Shown in pieces: positions 23,477-34,075 of a stretch of DNA of 64,000 nucleotides. The stretch's first letter is position 1, and every line of letters starts with the position of its first letter. The translations under genes were made by a program, and so were the position numbers. The DNA lies in NCBI RefSeq assembly GCF_015706575.1, contig NW_024037067.1, positions 2,091,371 to 2,155,370 on the forward strand. The letters are read 5' to 3'. The DNA comes from Patiria miniata. Lineage: Eukaryota; Echinodermata; Asteroidea; Valvatida; Asterinidae. The notes beneath the pieces are model-generated. The model saw only the letters and a list, made by a program, of their open reading frames with translations, searched no databases and had not been told where the DNA came from.

Positions 23477-24507
23477 AACAATTGTTGACTGTCGTGATGT
23501 GGGATATGCCGCTTTTAACACCCGAAAGGCGCATAGGAGGTGTGGGCAACTACTGAATTTCAGTAGTCGCGGCAACTATCAATAAAAAGTCGCAACTAGT
23601 TGACTAGTCGCTTCTATAATAACATTGTTTAAGGCCAAAAAAAAAAGTCTCCGGTTTCTGGTCTGTGCGCGCGTCGCCGTAGCCATGCGTGTCGGCAAAA
23701 TTGAAAAGTTTTTTTTCAATGAAAGATGATGTCTCAAAACCGCCAAACTCACTGGTTTGCCTGGAATCCTGCTGCTTCACAATTTTAACGTGTTTTAGAT
23801 GGGGTTATGATCGAGAATAAGCTTTATGTGGTCTCTCTGGTCTCCCATATATTTTACACTAAATTTAGTCAGGCACCATTTGCAGACGGTGTTGTAATTT
23901 TGTAATTGTGCGTTTAGAAGCCAGACTGAGGGAGTGATGGTCGTGTATCTGGAACTTGTAAATGCTTTTTAATTAGCACAATATGTAAGGGAGCAGACTG
24001 ATGACCAGTTTGGTAGCTCGTGCACGATGTCGATGTCGCTGTATGGTCTGACGTTACCGTTTTCTCTGATTTTTGTCTTGACTTTCCAAATTCCACGAAG
24101 AATGTTCGTGTCTGTCGAGATGGTAAGTGGGTGCAAAATTCTTAAGTCTTATAGCCTTACTGAGGTCACCTCAAGCTCCACTCTGAAGGATATTTTTGAG
24201 AGTTTTAAGGGGATCGAAGCGTCATCTGCAACATCAGCCGACATTTAAAGGAAAAAAAAGTAGTGCCGAGTGTAGTCGCACGTAGTAGTCGCGAACATAA
24301 GTCGCTGAATAACAACTAGTCAACGATTGTCATGACTACCTATACCATTTGGTATTGGTGACTAGGTGACTAGGTGCACTAGTCTCCCAAGCCTAGCGCA
24401 TAGCACCTGAGGCGAATCCAAGAAGGCTATGCGCCCCGCAAGATGCGCATAGCACCCTCGGCTTCGCCTCAGGTGCATATCCCACATCACAGCAGTCAAC
24501 AATTGTT
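23477..24507. mobile_element. TIR element with AACAATTGTTGACTG ends
   Basis: A 1,031-bp element with ~33-bp near-perfect inverted ends (23477-23509 and 24475-24507) around AATTGTTGACTG..GTGATGTGGG. It contains the hairpin core CTCGGCTTCGCCTC at 24457-24470 and TAGTTGACTAGTCG-type inner repeats. A short relative lies at 31929-32031. The 73-codon frame at 24027-24248 has no recognisable domain. Superfamily unknown. Confidence 0.7.
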
Positions 24508-24531
24508 TTGTTGCAATACTGCCCAACACCC

Positions 24532-25087
24532 CTAAATATAGGGGCCAACCGGGCCGGGTTCGATGCGCTTGATGAAATAGCGGAGAGAGTGTTGAGTTAT
24601 TTGCTGGCTTAGGTAGTTGTGTACTGCTTCTTTGAAGTTATTCTTGGATTGTAGTGATGGTTTCTGGAAAAGCGTTCCAATTGACGATCGTGCGGGCGAT
24701 GAAGGCAAATTTATAACAGTTTTCATTGGTAGTGATGGGTATGAAGCTGTTGGAAGCTGGTGATGTGTGTCTTACATGTACATTGTACATGTAGATTCCT
24801 TTCGACCAGACGCAGGATGTTTTGCACTGGTACGGCGAGGCGACCTGCGATCGCTTGTTGGAAGTTTGTGAGACGACATACTGTTCTTCTCTGTTGTAGA
24901 TCTTCCCAGTTTAAGTCCTTTTCCATTGCTGTGACACTACTTTTACGTCCATAGTCCCCTGTGACGAATCTAGCGGCCCTGTTTTGAATTGCTTCCAGTT
25001 GGTCTATGAGCTTTTTGGTATGGGGTGCCATACTGAGGAACAGCAGTCCAGTATTGGTCTGACCAGGGTTTTATATGAGATTTCTTT
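24532..25087 (-). pseudogene. LINE B: RT C-terminal segment
   Basis: Several minus-strand frames give KEISYKTLVRPILDCCSSVW, then KLIDQLEAIQNRAARFVTGD, LNWEDLQQRRTVCRLTNFQQ and later KTVINLPSSPARSSIGTLFQ. This is the thumb and connection region following the RT palm in CR1-like LINEs. Frameshifts separate the pieces. Confidence 0.8.
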
Positions 25088-25091
25088 GATA

Positions 25092-26539
25092 TGTAGCCCG
25101 TGATTCTGTGGAATGGCGCCCTCTGGGGTTGCGCGGCAAAAGTGTGCTTGTGCATTGTTCGCCATTTTGTCTGCGCGTTTTTCAACGTGTTCTCTGAAAA
25201 GTACGAGAGATTTGTTCGAAAAAGTGCTTTAAGAGTGACTTATTCAGTCTGTGGCTCTCAGGTGAGTGTCATAAAAGGGATATAATATCATACTGGAATA
25301 TGAGGGAGGTTAAATTCATGCTTACAATCATGTATTCACAGGAAGGGATTTTCATATAAATCTTGTGTCGTGTATGTGTGCTCCAACTACATGTACATGT
25401 GTAAATGAAATATGTCATGGTACGGGTTTTCGCATAAAATAATCGGGAACTGTTAATATTTACCAGTGGAGAAATAGATTTATTATTTACTCTCAAACTG
25501 ATCCAAAGTGGATTATTTCCGTTTATAAAACCTGTGACTTGATGATAATTTCCCATTATAAAACTTGGGACTTTCTGGAACTGTTTTTGGGGGATAAACA
25601 TGCATTGTGCTATGTTTCTGTTTATGCAGGCAGGCACTAGATTTTATCCAATAATACACATGTGATAAGCACTTTCTAATTATGTAACAAGATGTTATGC
25701 CTAAATTGATATTTGTATTTTTTTTTACATGCAATTTGTTTGTGCATGTTGATTGACATGTTGTGTATGTTTATTGTTGTTTAAAAACAAATGAAACATC
25801 CAACAAACACATGGTGTTTACTGCTTTAGACCAATGTAGTTTGGCATCTTAAATTTCAAGTCAAATGTCTTTCCTTGAGCACTTAGATTTGTATGTTCTA
25901 TTAATTGTAATCTCTCAGAATACGAGGAGGAAGTTCTCCTAAGTCATAAGACCTGGGGTAGCAGTGTCCGTGTCCCTATCAGCAGAGACGAGCTGAGAGG
26001 CTGTTGTCGACGGCGGCCAACCCGAGTACTGGCTTCACACTGTGCGGCGAGTTCAGCAGACACTGAGTTACCATGGTTACAGGTCAGCATTAGATGACTG
26101 TCGTGTGATTGTGGATGAAGAGGATTCATCAATTGTCTCCAGCCTGTCCAGAGCTACGGTGGAGTGAGACCAAAATTGACACCCGTCAACTGAACTCTCA
26201 GAAGTTCCACGAACTATTGGGATCGACTCAGTCTTGAACTGAGGACTGCCAGACGTAACCGGTCCCGAACAGTTACTTTAATATTAGTGTACACACACAC
26301 CGAGTGAGTTCCCGGGAACAAACAACTACATGTACATGTATAGGGCCTGGTCGACCATATCCTGTTTTTTTTTGGAAACATTGTATTGCATTTTTATTGT
26401 ACTGTTGTTGTGAGAGTTGTTCTAAGAAATAACTAAGAATAAAGATTGATTGTTTGAGATCATTCCATACTTCTAGTTTTATTGATTCATTCCACATTTA
26501 ATAACTGACAACTCTAGCCCACAGGGTCCTTGGCTTACA
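25092..26539 (+). mobile_element. TG..CA element inside LINE B (solo-LTR-like)
   Basis: A 1,448-bp insertion. It starts TGTAGCCCGTG and ends GGCTTACA, with GATA on both sides (25088-25091 and 26540-26543; the match could be read as GATATGT). Removing it restores the LINE frame through ACPKHIKEISY, so the boundary is secure to within 3 bp. Inside are a CGCCATTTTG promoter-like region, a CTCTCAG|GTGAGT donor-like site near 25261, a TCTCTCAG acceptor-like site near 25919, and AATAAAG near 26439. It is organised like 20659-23118 but has different sequence. Confidence 0.65.
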
Positions 26540-26554
26540 GATATGTTTGGGACA

Positions 26555-26872
26555 GGCGTGTATTAAGTTCCATCTTACATAACCCAGAGTTTGATTGGCG
26601 TTACCTGACATTCTGTCAATGTGCGAGTTCCAGGACATATCATGAATGACTTATGTCTAACCCTAGGTAAGTCTGATTAGTTGTTTCTTGTAAAATAGTG
26701 TTATTTAGTGAATATGTGAATTGTAATAGTGATCTGGCATGAGTGACGTGTAACACATGACATTTCTGCGCATTGAAGGCCATCTGCCACTTGTTCTGCC
26801 ATGATGTAAGCGTGTCCAAATCCCTTTGTAGTCTGTCAGCATCCTCAGGTCCGGCTATGGTCGAATACGGAA
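26555..26872 (-). pseudogene. LINE B: RT palm, post-catalytic segment
   Basis: The frame reads GPEDADRLQRDLDTLTSWQN, then KWQMAFNAQKCHVLHVT, FTYSLNNTILQETTNQTYLG and LDIS. In a second frame SWNSHIDRMSGNANQTLGYV and LIHACPKHI follow. This is the palm region after the FADD box in CR1-like RTs. Confidence 0.85.
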
Positions 26873-26874
26873 TA

Positions 26875-29800
26875 CAGTCGGCTCCCGTTATAGCGAAAAC
26901 CACGGGACCGGCCAAAATGTTCGTTGTATCCGAATTTCGTAATATCCGATACAATGTTTCCCGTCCATTGTTCACCTGGAATTGGCCCTATTGTGCACGC
27001 TTGTGAACGTACGTAATGTACCCAATGACTTTTTCTGTTTGAAAGCAATTAAGAACATGCACTCTATGATGTGATTTGTCAAATAAAAAATAATGTTTAA
27101 AATGTATCATTGTGTCAAGTGAAAAAAGAATGTTTAATGTACGAAACGAAAATAAAATAAACATTACGAAAATGTGACGTTTTATTGCTTGATCATCGAT
27201 GAGGAAGAAGTCAACGGCGGATGACCTGGATCACTTCGATGTTCAAAGTAAGTAATCTCTCCAGCACAAATTGTGTCATGGAGAGACATTTAAATTGTAT
27301 TGTCCTTTCGTCTTGCAGATTTCAATGTGACAATGTGATAAGCGTTTTCAAGCACACGGCCGAGAAACCTTTGTCATTTACGTTCCAGATTTTCCGGTCC
27401 GTCCGTGATCTGAGTAGATTTTACAAATTGGTAGAGCGCCCTCATGAGTCAGTGTCCTAATGAATGATGATGTCATAATCTTACATCGTGATTGGATATT
27501 AACGTCTGACGATTTCAACGTCACGCAAGCGGACGAGCTCATTGGCGTGCACCAGTTCATTTATTCATAGCTTTGCATATGTATGCATTATGTCCAGCGT
27601 TGATGGTGATCAGTTTCTTATCGTCCCAGCAGGTTCCTTTTTGTAAAAGTTACGAAATAGCTTAACGTATTTTGTGCTGGTGCTCAAATGAATAAGTTTT
27701 TTAATGAGACAATTTTGGCAGAGTTTTGATTATAATTTCATAAATAATTTAAGAAAATATTTTTTTTGGGAGGGGGGAGTAATTTACGGGAGGTCGTGAA
27801 TAATTTTGAATGAAATTACGTTTTGGAGAATTTTGGGATAGTCTAGGATTGTTTATTTTATTTTGGATTTGTAATGGGGTGCTTTGTAATTTTTGTTTAA
27901 CCTTACATTTTTTTTTTTAAATCAAATCAAATCTGTGCCGGGGAGGGAGAGGGTAAATTATGTTTTATTTAATTTCCAATTTTGTATAAGGGGTTCTATT
28001 TGGGGGAGGGGGATTATTTTTATTTGCTCTGGGTAATAGGGTGGGGGTTCGTTATTTTTATTTGAGTCGGGATTCAAATCTCTTTTTTGAAAATGTGGTG
28101 GCTCTGAAAAGAGCCGTTTGGTTTGCTTTATCTGGAAGGTGATGTTACACCTTGAAGAAGTCCGTTATCTTCCGCTGTGACATCTTGTCTTGCTGCCTAC
28201 TGGAGAGGTACTGCAGGATTGCAGCGGCGTGATCGTAGACATCGTCGTCCATGTCGGGCTGGCTGCAGAGATAGTCCCGAACCTGGTGCATTAGGCTCAG
28301 GCAGTCGGTGACATTTCTTGGCCGTTGTTCCTCCGTTGGCGCCTCCTCCTTGTCTTTTGGTTCTTCTTCAACTGCACCAGCTCTCTCGGCCGTCACGCTC
28401 TCCGCTATCTGCTCTTCGGTGGGTTCTTCCGTACAGTCTATGACGGAATCGGACTGTACGTACTGGTTGAAGGACGCAGGAAGCTCGATGTGCTGGGCCA
28501 ATCTGCTCCAGATGTTGTCTGGCCGATCTTGACTGGCTTGGGCTTAATCTTGCTCGGGCACTTGACCTTCGGGATCTTGATCTTGACCTTCGGGATCTTG
28601 ACTTGCAGTGACGAACCCCGCCTTGGCAAAACAGCAGGCGATACAATCCGCCTTGACATTTCGCCATGCCAAGTCGGTCATGTCGATGGCCTCCTTCACG
28701 TTGACTGCTTTAGGGGTGACACCGGAATCATAGCTCTGAAGCAGATGTTGCAGAAGCTGACGGCGGTAGTTCACCTTGAAGTTCATGATGACACCCTGGT
28801 CCATGGGCTGTAGGTGTGACGTGGTGTTGGGAGGGAGGAACACGAGGATGACGGCTTCAAGGTTCTGGACATGCGGATGGGCCGCACAGTTGTCGACGAA
28901 CATCAAAACTTTGCGTTGCCGTCTAGCAAACCAACGGTCAAGACGACAGATCCACTCGGTGAACAGCTCCGAAACCATCCAGGCCTTGCGGTTCGCACGG
29001 TACATCACCGGGAGGTAGTTGACATTCTTGAAGCAACGTGGGTTTTGAAATTTCCCGATGACGACCGGCTTCAGCTTCTCGGACCCGTCCATGTTAGCGC
29101 AAAGCAGGACGGTGACCCGGTCCTTGCTCTGCTTGCCGCCGTGACACTGTTCGCCCTTGAAAGCCATGGTCTTGTCAGGAGTCAGGCGGAAGAACAGGCC
29201 AGTTTCATCTGCATTGAAGATGTCCTTGGGCTCGAAACCACGAAGAAGACCAGGGAGGGTGACCTTCACCCAGTCGTCAACTACGCCATGGTCCACGCAT
29301 GATGCCATGGCGCTCCTTGAACCGGGACAGCCAGCCAGCACTTGCGGAAAATGTGTTGTGGCCCAACAACTTCGCCAACTGGTCGGCCTTTTCACGGAGA
29401 AGGGGACCGCTGATAGGCAAATTCTTGGACCGGTTGCCTTTGAACCAACGAAGGAGGGCCTCCTCGACATCCTCAAACGTCGCATTCCGGAATCGCTGCC
29501 GTGAAGGTTCGAACTTCGAAAGTTCGAACTTTGCCTTGATGTCTTGCTTGTTCTTCAGGACTGTCGACAAGGTGCTTGGAACGATTCCAAACTCCCGTGC
29601 GATGTCTCCCTTCTTGCGTCCTGCTTCAGTAGCTTTGATGATTTCCATTTTTGTTGAGAGGGACAGCCCCTTACGCTTAACCTTGATCGAAGTCATGATG
29701 ATAACAGTAGTCAGCTCAGAAGTATCAGTAGTCAGCTCAGAAGTACGATAATCGTAATGATCACTTGTCATATTCTACACCCCTTATATCCAATATCTGC

Positions 29801-30529
29801 CCGACTCGATGACAAAAGACATCGTAATTACGCTTGACCAATCTGAGCTTTTGTTTCCCTTTCATTAATGCAAGCCGACAGAATTAGGTACATATTGGAA
29901 AAGCCCATTCACAAATGTCACGTCTTGGATGAATGTCACAATGGCGATGTGCAAGTGGTGCGGGTGACTGGCACTCGTCATCGGAACACTTTGATGATGG
30001 GCCTTTGTTGTTAACCGGCAGAATTAGGTACAAATTGGGAAAGCCCATTCACAAAGGTCGAAGTACGTCTTTGATTAATGGCACAATGGCGATGTGCAAG
30101 TGGCTCGGGTGACTGGCACGCGTCTTTGCAACACTGCCATGACAGGCCTAACTGCAGCGCGAGATTAACTTGACTGTGCGCCGGCAAACCGATTAGCACC
30201 TCCATTTGAATACATCTACGTCGGCAACATGAAACTACTCACACAAGACGGACACCTGCTGATTACTAATACATTGTACTGCTTTCAAATTGAACGAAAA
30301 AAGCCGTGCGCCAGATTACCTTTCGTTATAAATGGGTCGCTGACAATGCATTTTTACGCAACCGGGTCGCCAAAACCTTTCGCTTTAACAGGAATTTCGT
30401 ACTGTCCGTTTTCGTCTTAAGCGAAATTTTCCCCATAGACATGTGCACAATTTTGCCGGGACCAAAGGTATTTGTTTGTAATAACCGGAATTTCGTTCTA
30501 GCCGTTTTCGCTATAACGGGAGCCGACTG
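26875..30529 (-). mobile_element. pogo/Tigger-type DNA transposon, nearly complete
   Basis: A 3,655-bp element flanked by the TA duplication (26873-26874 and 30530-30531). The 26-bp terminal inverted repeats are perfect and start CAGTCGGCTCCCGTTATAGC. Subterminal TTTCG..ATAACGG-like repeats occur at both ends. The transposase is on the minus strand. TA target, CAGT ends and a CENP-B-like DDD transposase together define the pogo group of Tc1/mariner. It sits in LINE B, right after its FAD(D) box. Perfect ends and few coding lesions suggest a fairly recent insertion. Confidence 0.95.
28145..29696 (-). pseudogene. pogo transposase, one frameshift and one stop
   Basis: The likely start is the ATG at 29694-29696 (MTSIKVKRKGLS), because the longer frame upstream begins in a simple repeat. 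The N-terminus has a Psq/CENP-B helix-turn-helix (LSTKMEIIKATEAGRKKGDI) and a Tc5-type second HTH to FKERHGI. A frameshift near 29300-29320 follows. The next frame has the catalytic triad: D in FNADETGLFF, D in MFVDNCAAH and D in MDQGVI. An in-frame TAA at 28544-28546 interrupts it, after which the same frame runs through an acidic stretch to the C-terminal QRKITDFFKV. That end matches the PCNA-binding PIP box (Q-x-x-I-x-x-F-F). It encodes an inactive relative of a cut-and-paste transposase. Confidence 0.92.
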
Positions 30530-30582
30530 TACAATGATCAGCAAACAAGCAGACAGTCAATTCAATGCCGTGTGGGAGATCA

Positions 30583-31188
30583 TTAATGAACAGTAGAAAA
30601 TCCAATGGTCCTGAATGGACCCTGTGGCACACTTGGCTCTACGTCCACCCATTTGGAGAATTCACCGTCCACTGCAACACGTTGTTTTTGTTGGGTCAGG
30701 AAACTTTCAATCCATTTATGGATTTTTGCTCTTATCCCATACTGCTGTAACTTCAGAAGTAATCTCCTGTGGGGAACCTTGTCAAAGGCCTTTTGGAAGT
30801 CCATTATGATTATGTCCACTTTATGTTTTCTGTCCAGGTTTTGGACTATATCTTGTATTGTTGATAGAAGTTGAGTTTCACAGGAATGACCCTTACGAAA
30901 ACCGTGTTGTTGACATAGTATACTATGTGAGTCCAAATGGTTCATGATATTAGATTGGAGAATGTGTTCTATGATTTTACTGCACACTGCAGTTAGGTTG
31001 ACAGATCTATAATTTGCTGGCTGAGTTTTGTCTCCTTTTTTGAAGATAGGCGTTACGTTTGCACATAACCAATGCTTGGGAACGACCCCAGTATCAAGGC
31101 ATAGTTGGAATAAGATGGTTAAAGCCAGACTGATTTCCTCTGCTGTCATCCGCAGGACCCATGGGGATATTTCGTGCCAATAAGTCAA
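30583..31188 (-). pseudogene. LINE B: RT fingers and palm with FADH variant
   Basis: An open frame of about 200 codons: EEISLALTILFQLCLDTGVV, ANVTPIFKKGDKTQPANYRS, VCSKIIEHILQSNIM, CQQHGFRKGHSCETQL, DIIIMDFQKAFDKVPHRRLL and VEPSVPQG. A frameshift follows. The shifted frame then continues FLLFINDLPHGIELTVCLF and ADH immediately before the pogo insertion. The second Asp of the FADD box is thus His (codon CAT) in this copy. 5' of 31190 the LINE stops. Confidence 0.88.
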
Positions 31189-31243
31189 ACGATAAATGGT
31201 TGTAACTTACTACTTTAATGTATGTGAGAAATAAATTAATTCA

Positions 31244-31560
31244 GATGTGTGGTCTAGCGGTAGGGCTAAGGGTTCATGATCATGAGATTGTGGGTTCAAG
31301 CCCCGCCGTGGCCATGCGTGCTGTGCCCTTGAGTAATGCGCTTTACCTCAATTACTCCTCTCAACCCAAGTGTTAAATGGGTACCGGCATTTTTCAATGC
31401 TGGGAAGGTACATGTAACAGACTCGCTGTGGAGGAGGTGTGGCGATCCCCCCACAGCTACATTTCATGGACTCGAGTCTGGCCCAATCGCTTTGAAAGAG
31501 AGCTGGGCACTCTGTTCCTGTGAACACAGGTTCGTCCCCATTTACCTTTACTTTTAGTGT
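31244..31560 (+). mobile_element. tRNA-derived SINE
   Basis: A tRNA-like head with an A-box-like TCTAGCGGTAGGG (31253-31265) and B-box GGGTTCAAGCCCC (31292-31304). A body follows with TTAAATGGGTACC, common in invertebrate tRNA-SINEs. It ends in a CCTTTACTTTTAG tail. RNA polymerase III would use the two boxes. No target duplication was established. Confidence 0.7.
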
Positions 31561-31562
31561 GG

Positions 31563-31900
31563 TGTAACCCTTGATTACTGCAGGCTTTCCTGCTGGACAC
31601 TAGACTGGGCAGTTGCGCATTGCATGCAGTTCTCAGTTGCAAGTGCGTGTGGAGGTTCTACACGTGCGCATTGTGAGGTTAACCACTGTATACATGCATG
31701 CACTTTTACAGACAGGACACATGACTGTTCTTGAGCAATGAAATTACAGTATCCAAGCATACGATATTGCATGTGTTGCGCGTGCATATGGGACCTGGCC
31801 GCACGTGTGCGAGTAGGGCTTGCCTGTGTACTCATGATTGAGAACTGCAACCCCTCAGTCTCATGTCTGGCAGGAAATCCTGCAGTTATCAAAGGTTACA
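31563..31900. mobile_element. MITE with TGTAACC ends
   Basis: A 338-bp element whose first ~45 bp (TGTAACCCTTGATTACTGCA and on) match the reverse complement of its last ~45 bp with a few mismatches. It directly follows the SINE. It is rich in TGCATG-type words and non-coding. No secure target duplication. Confidence 0.65.
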
Positions 31901-31928
31901 AAGCAGTGATTTAACTTATTCTTGCATA

Positions 31929-32031
31929 GTGATGTGGGATATGGCGTATTTAACCCCCTCGGGGCGCATATAGCACGCTCGGCTTTGCCTCGGGTACATA
32001 TCCCACATCACAGCAGTCAACAATTGTTAAA
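31929..32031. repeat. Short hairpin relative of the 23477-24507 element
   Basis: GTGATGTGGGATATG at the left and its reverse complement at the right enclose a CTCGGCTTTGCCTCGG core (31978-31993). The right end continues AGCAGTCAACAATTGTTAA, as in the longer element. Confidence 0.7.
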
Positions 32032-32160
32032 TGGATAGTTCAGTAGGTAAATCAGCCCTCCTTCTTTGCTCAACAACTATTTTATGATGCTAAAAGCAGA
32101 TTTATAAACTTCTAAATGATATACATGTACCAATAGTACCAATAAATGTATGATGCATAC

Positions 32161-32388
32161 CTGAAACCAATGCCACAGTGTTGGATCTGCTCCTGGTGGC
32201 ATACCAGGCTGTTGATATCCAGGCTGTTGATATCCAGGCTGTTGACCAGTGGCTGCAGGATATTGCTGAGGGTTATACTGAGGGGGAGGAGCTCCATACC
32301 CGTGTTGAGGGGCTCCATAACTCATCTGATGGGGTGGTGGTTGGGATGGGTGATAGCCCTGCATTGGGGGGCGTTGCCCATGGGCTTG
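32161..32388 (-). CDS. PEF1: PEF1 (peflin-like) coding exon 2, low-complexity N-terminal domain
   Basis: A 228-bp exon (76 codons, phase 0 at both ends). Acceptor CTTACACTGTAG, donor GTATGC. It encodes a Pro/Gln/Tyr/Gly-rich stretch (QAHGQRPPMQGYHPSQPPP and on) containing a threefold QQPGY/QQPGM repeat, then PGADPTLWHWFQ, the helix that leads into the first EF-hand in exon 3. Penta-EF-hand proteins carry such a Gly/Pro-rich N-terminus, and peflin has one of the longest. The repeat units are near identical at the DNA level. Confidence 0.88.
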
Positions 32389-33367
32389 CTACAGTGTAAG
32401 CATCATATCATCATTATCAACAACTGTCAAGATTTCATTAGTGAGTTTGAAATGCCAGAAATGTTATCATAAATTGTCTCAATTACAATGTTTTATTCAA
32501 GCAAAACAAAACAACCGCTACGAAAACTCTAGGAGATACCCAGACTGGGACCTTAAGTGTTCAAAACGATGCAAAAGAAGATCAGGCCAACTTTACTCAC
32601 TCTTTAGCCAACAAATTTTTCCAAAACTGTCACTGGGCAAAGAAAAGTTCCTCAGTATTTCACCAACCGAGTTTGAAGACTCAATACATTTTTAGAGGAG
32701 ACTTTTCTTCAATATTTGGCTGTGGCTTGCACATGAGAGGGAAGTCAAGTGATTTCAAAATGAGGCTAAAGGCTAAACTTCTACATGTCCATCCATGGTC
32801 CAACTGTTTGACAAGACTGACTTCTTCATTCCTTGTCATTAGTCTAGTGCCTAACTATGGAGAAATGTGTAAAAATGTGACCTAGTACTCGACATCCTAA
32901 TGGGTTTTTTTTTGGCACAGTCAGCTGACAGTTTTTGATTGCAGTACTGAAGAGTTGTTGGACTGGCTGTTTCAGATGCCAGTCTGTTTTCTTGCATTGC
33001 ATGTTTACAATACCTTCAGTTTTGGGACTCTCATACACAGTATTGAGAGTCCCAAATTTTCGGACAAGGAGATATTTGTGCAATGAAAAAGTGATGATAA
33101 ACATAAGTAATTTGTACTGTTTGCATAGATTTTGTGGTTCCCCCCTCCCCCAAACTGACACTTATGTGTAGGATCTAGACTTGGGTAAGACTATTACCAA
33201 CACACCCATTACATTTTAAAACAAACAATTATCCATTTCACATTGAAATGTCGCCAGCTTTAGATCCAGTATACAAAGTTTCTATGAGACCGCAAAGTGG
33301 ACCAGTTGTCATTTTTACTTGAATACAACTGAGACTGACCGCATCATTGTCTACAAGTACTACTCAC
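32389..33367. other. PEF1 intron 1
   Basis: 979 bp between exons 1 and 2 with a GTGAGT donor and a CACTGTAG acceptor. No element or gene is recognised inside. Confidence 0.6.
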
Positions 33368-33409
33368 ATAGTTTGGATTGTACGCTGGCTGTTGACCTCC
33401 CCACGACAT
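33368..33409 (-). CDS. PEF1: PEF1 (peflin-like) coding exon 1
   Basis: A 42-bp coding stretch from the ATG at 33407-33409. It encodes MSWGGQQPAYNPNY and ends exactly at a strong GTGAGT donor, phase 0, joining exon 2 in frame. The Gly/Gln/Pro/Tyr composition continues that of exon 2. Just upstream, a GTTTACAG sequence could be an acceptor of a 5'-untranslated intron. The promoter is not identified. Confidence 0.82.
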
Positions 33410-33657
33410 TTGCTTCACTGTAAACCTTCCAACAAGCACAGAAAGAACTGCAGACAAGTAAATTGAAAGAATGCTATGTGAATCACAGTAAATCCCATCA
33501 CACACATCACGCACTTCATGTTAGAACTCATTTGGGTTTAAACCACTAACTCAAAGTCAGACTCAGAGCTCTGTGAAGATATGCATTGAAGGAGGGAAAT
33601 TGCCTACAATCCGACCACTAAATGTGTTCAACTAGACAAATGCTAGCCCCATAGGCC

Positions 33658-34047
33658 CAGTGGCGTCACCAGACTTTTCAGTCTGGGGGGGCACAGGGGG
33701 GGCACCAGCATTTGATGGGGGGCACTTAGGTGGATACGGATCGCCATCCTGGGGGAGGGGTCTAAGGGGAGGGGGTGCCCCCCTCCCCTTTGGAAACTTT
33801 TCGCATACGGAGGATGGGCTAGATGCAAAATGGTGCCACATTTGATACTAAATTCGATCTGAAGATATCTCCAGAAATTGCTATTTAACCAACTCAGATG
33901 ATGGGAGTTGAATTATGAATATAACAAATTATATAAATATTTTTTTACCAACCCAAATCTTAGATGGGGGGGGCACTCGGGGGGGGGGCACTAGGTTTTC
34001 CAGGGGGGGCACGTGCCCCCCCTGGCCCCCCCTTGGCGACGCCACTG
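33658..34047. mobile_element. hAT-type MITE with CAGTGGCGTC ends
   Basis: A 390-bp element with CAGTGGCGTCACCA at the left and TGGCGACGCCACTG at the right. It is flanked by the 8-bp duplication CATAGGCC (33650-33657 and 34048-34055). The 8-bp target and CAGTGG ends fit the hAT superfamily. The interior is G-rich. Related ends occur at 53023 and 61566. Confidence 0.85.
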
Positions 34048-34075
34048 CATAGGCCTAAATGTGGCCAATTTTCTG

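Larger units (their letters stand above)
24520..31190 (-). mobile_element. LINE B: CR1-like LINE split by two insertions
   Basis: RT pieces at 30583-31188, 26555-26872 and 24532-25087 form one colinear minus-strand LINE of about 1.55 kb when the inserts at 25092-26539 and 26875-30529 are set aside. It is 5'-truncated: it begins within RT and the endonuclease is absent. At both insertion points the reading frame continues exactly across the duplicated target. The coding end is near 24532 (RIEPGPVGPYI). It lies in PEF1 intron 2. Confidence 0.88.
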
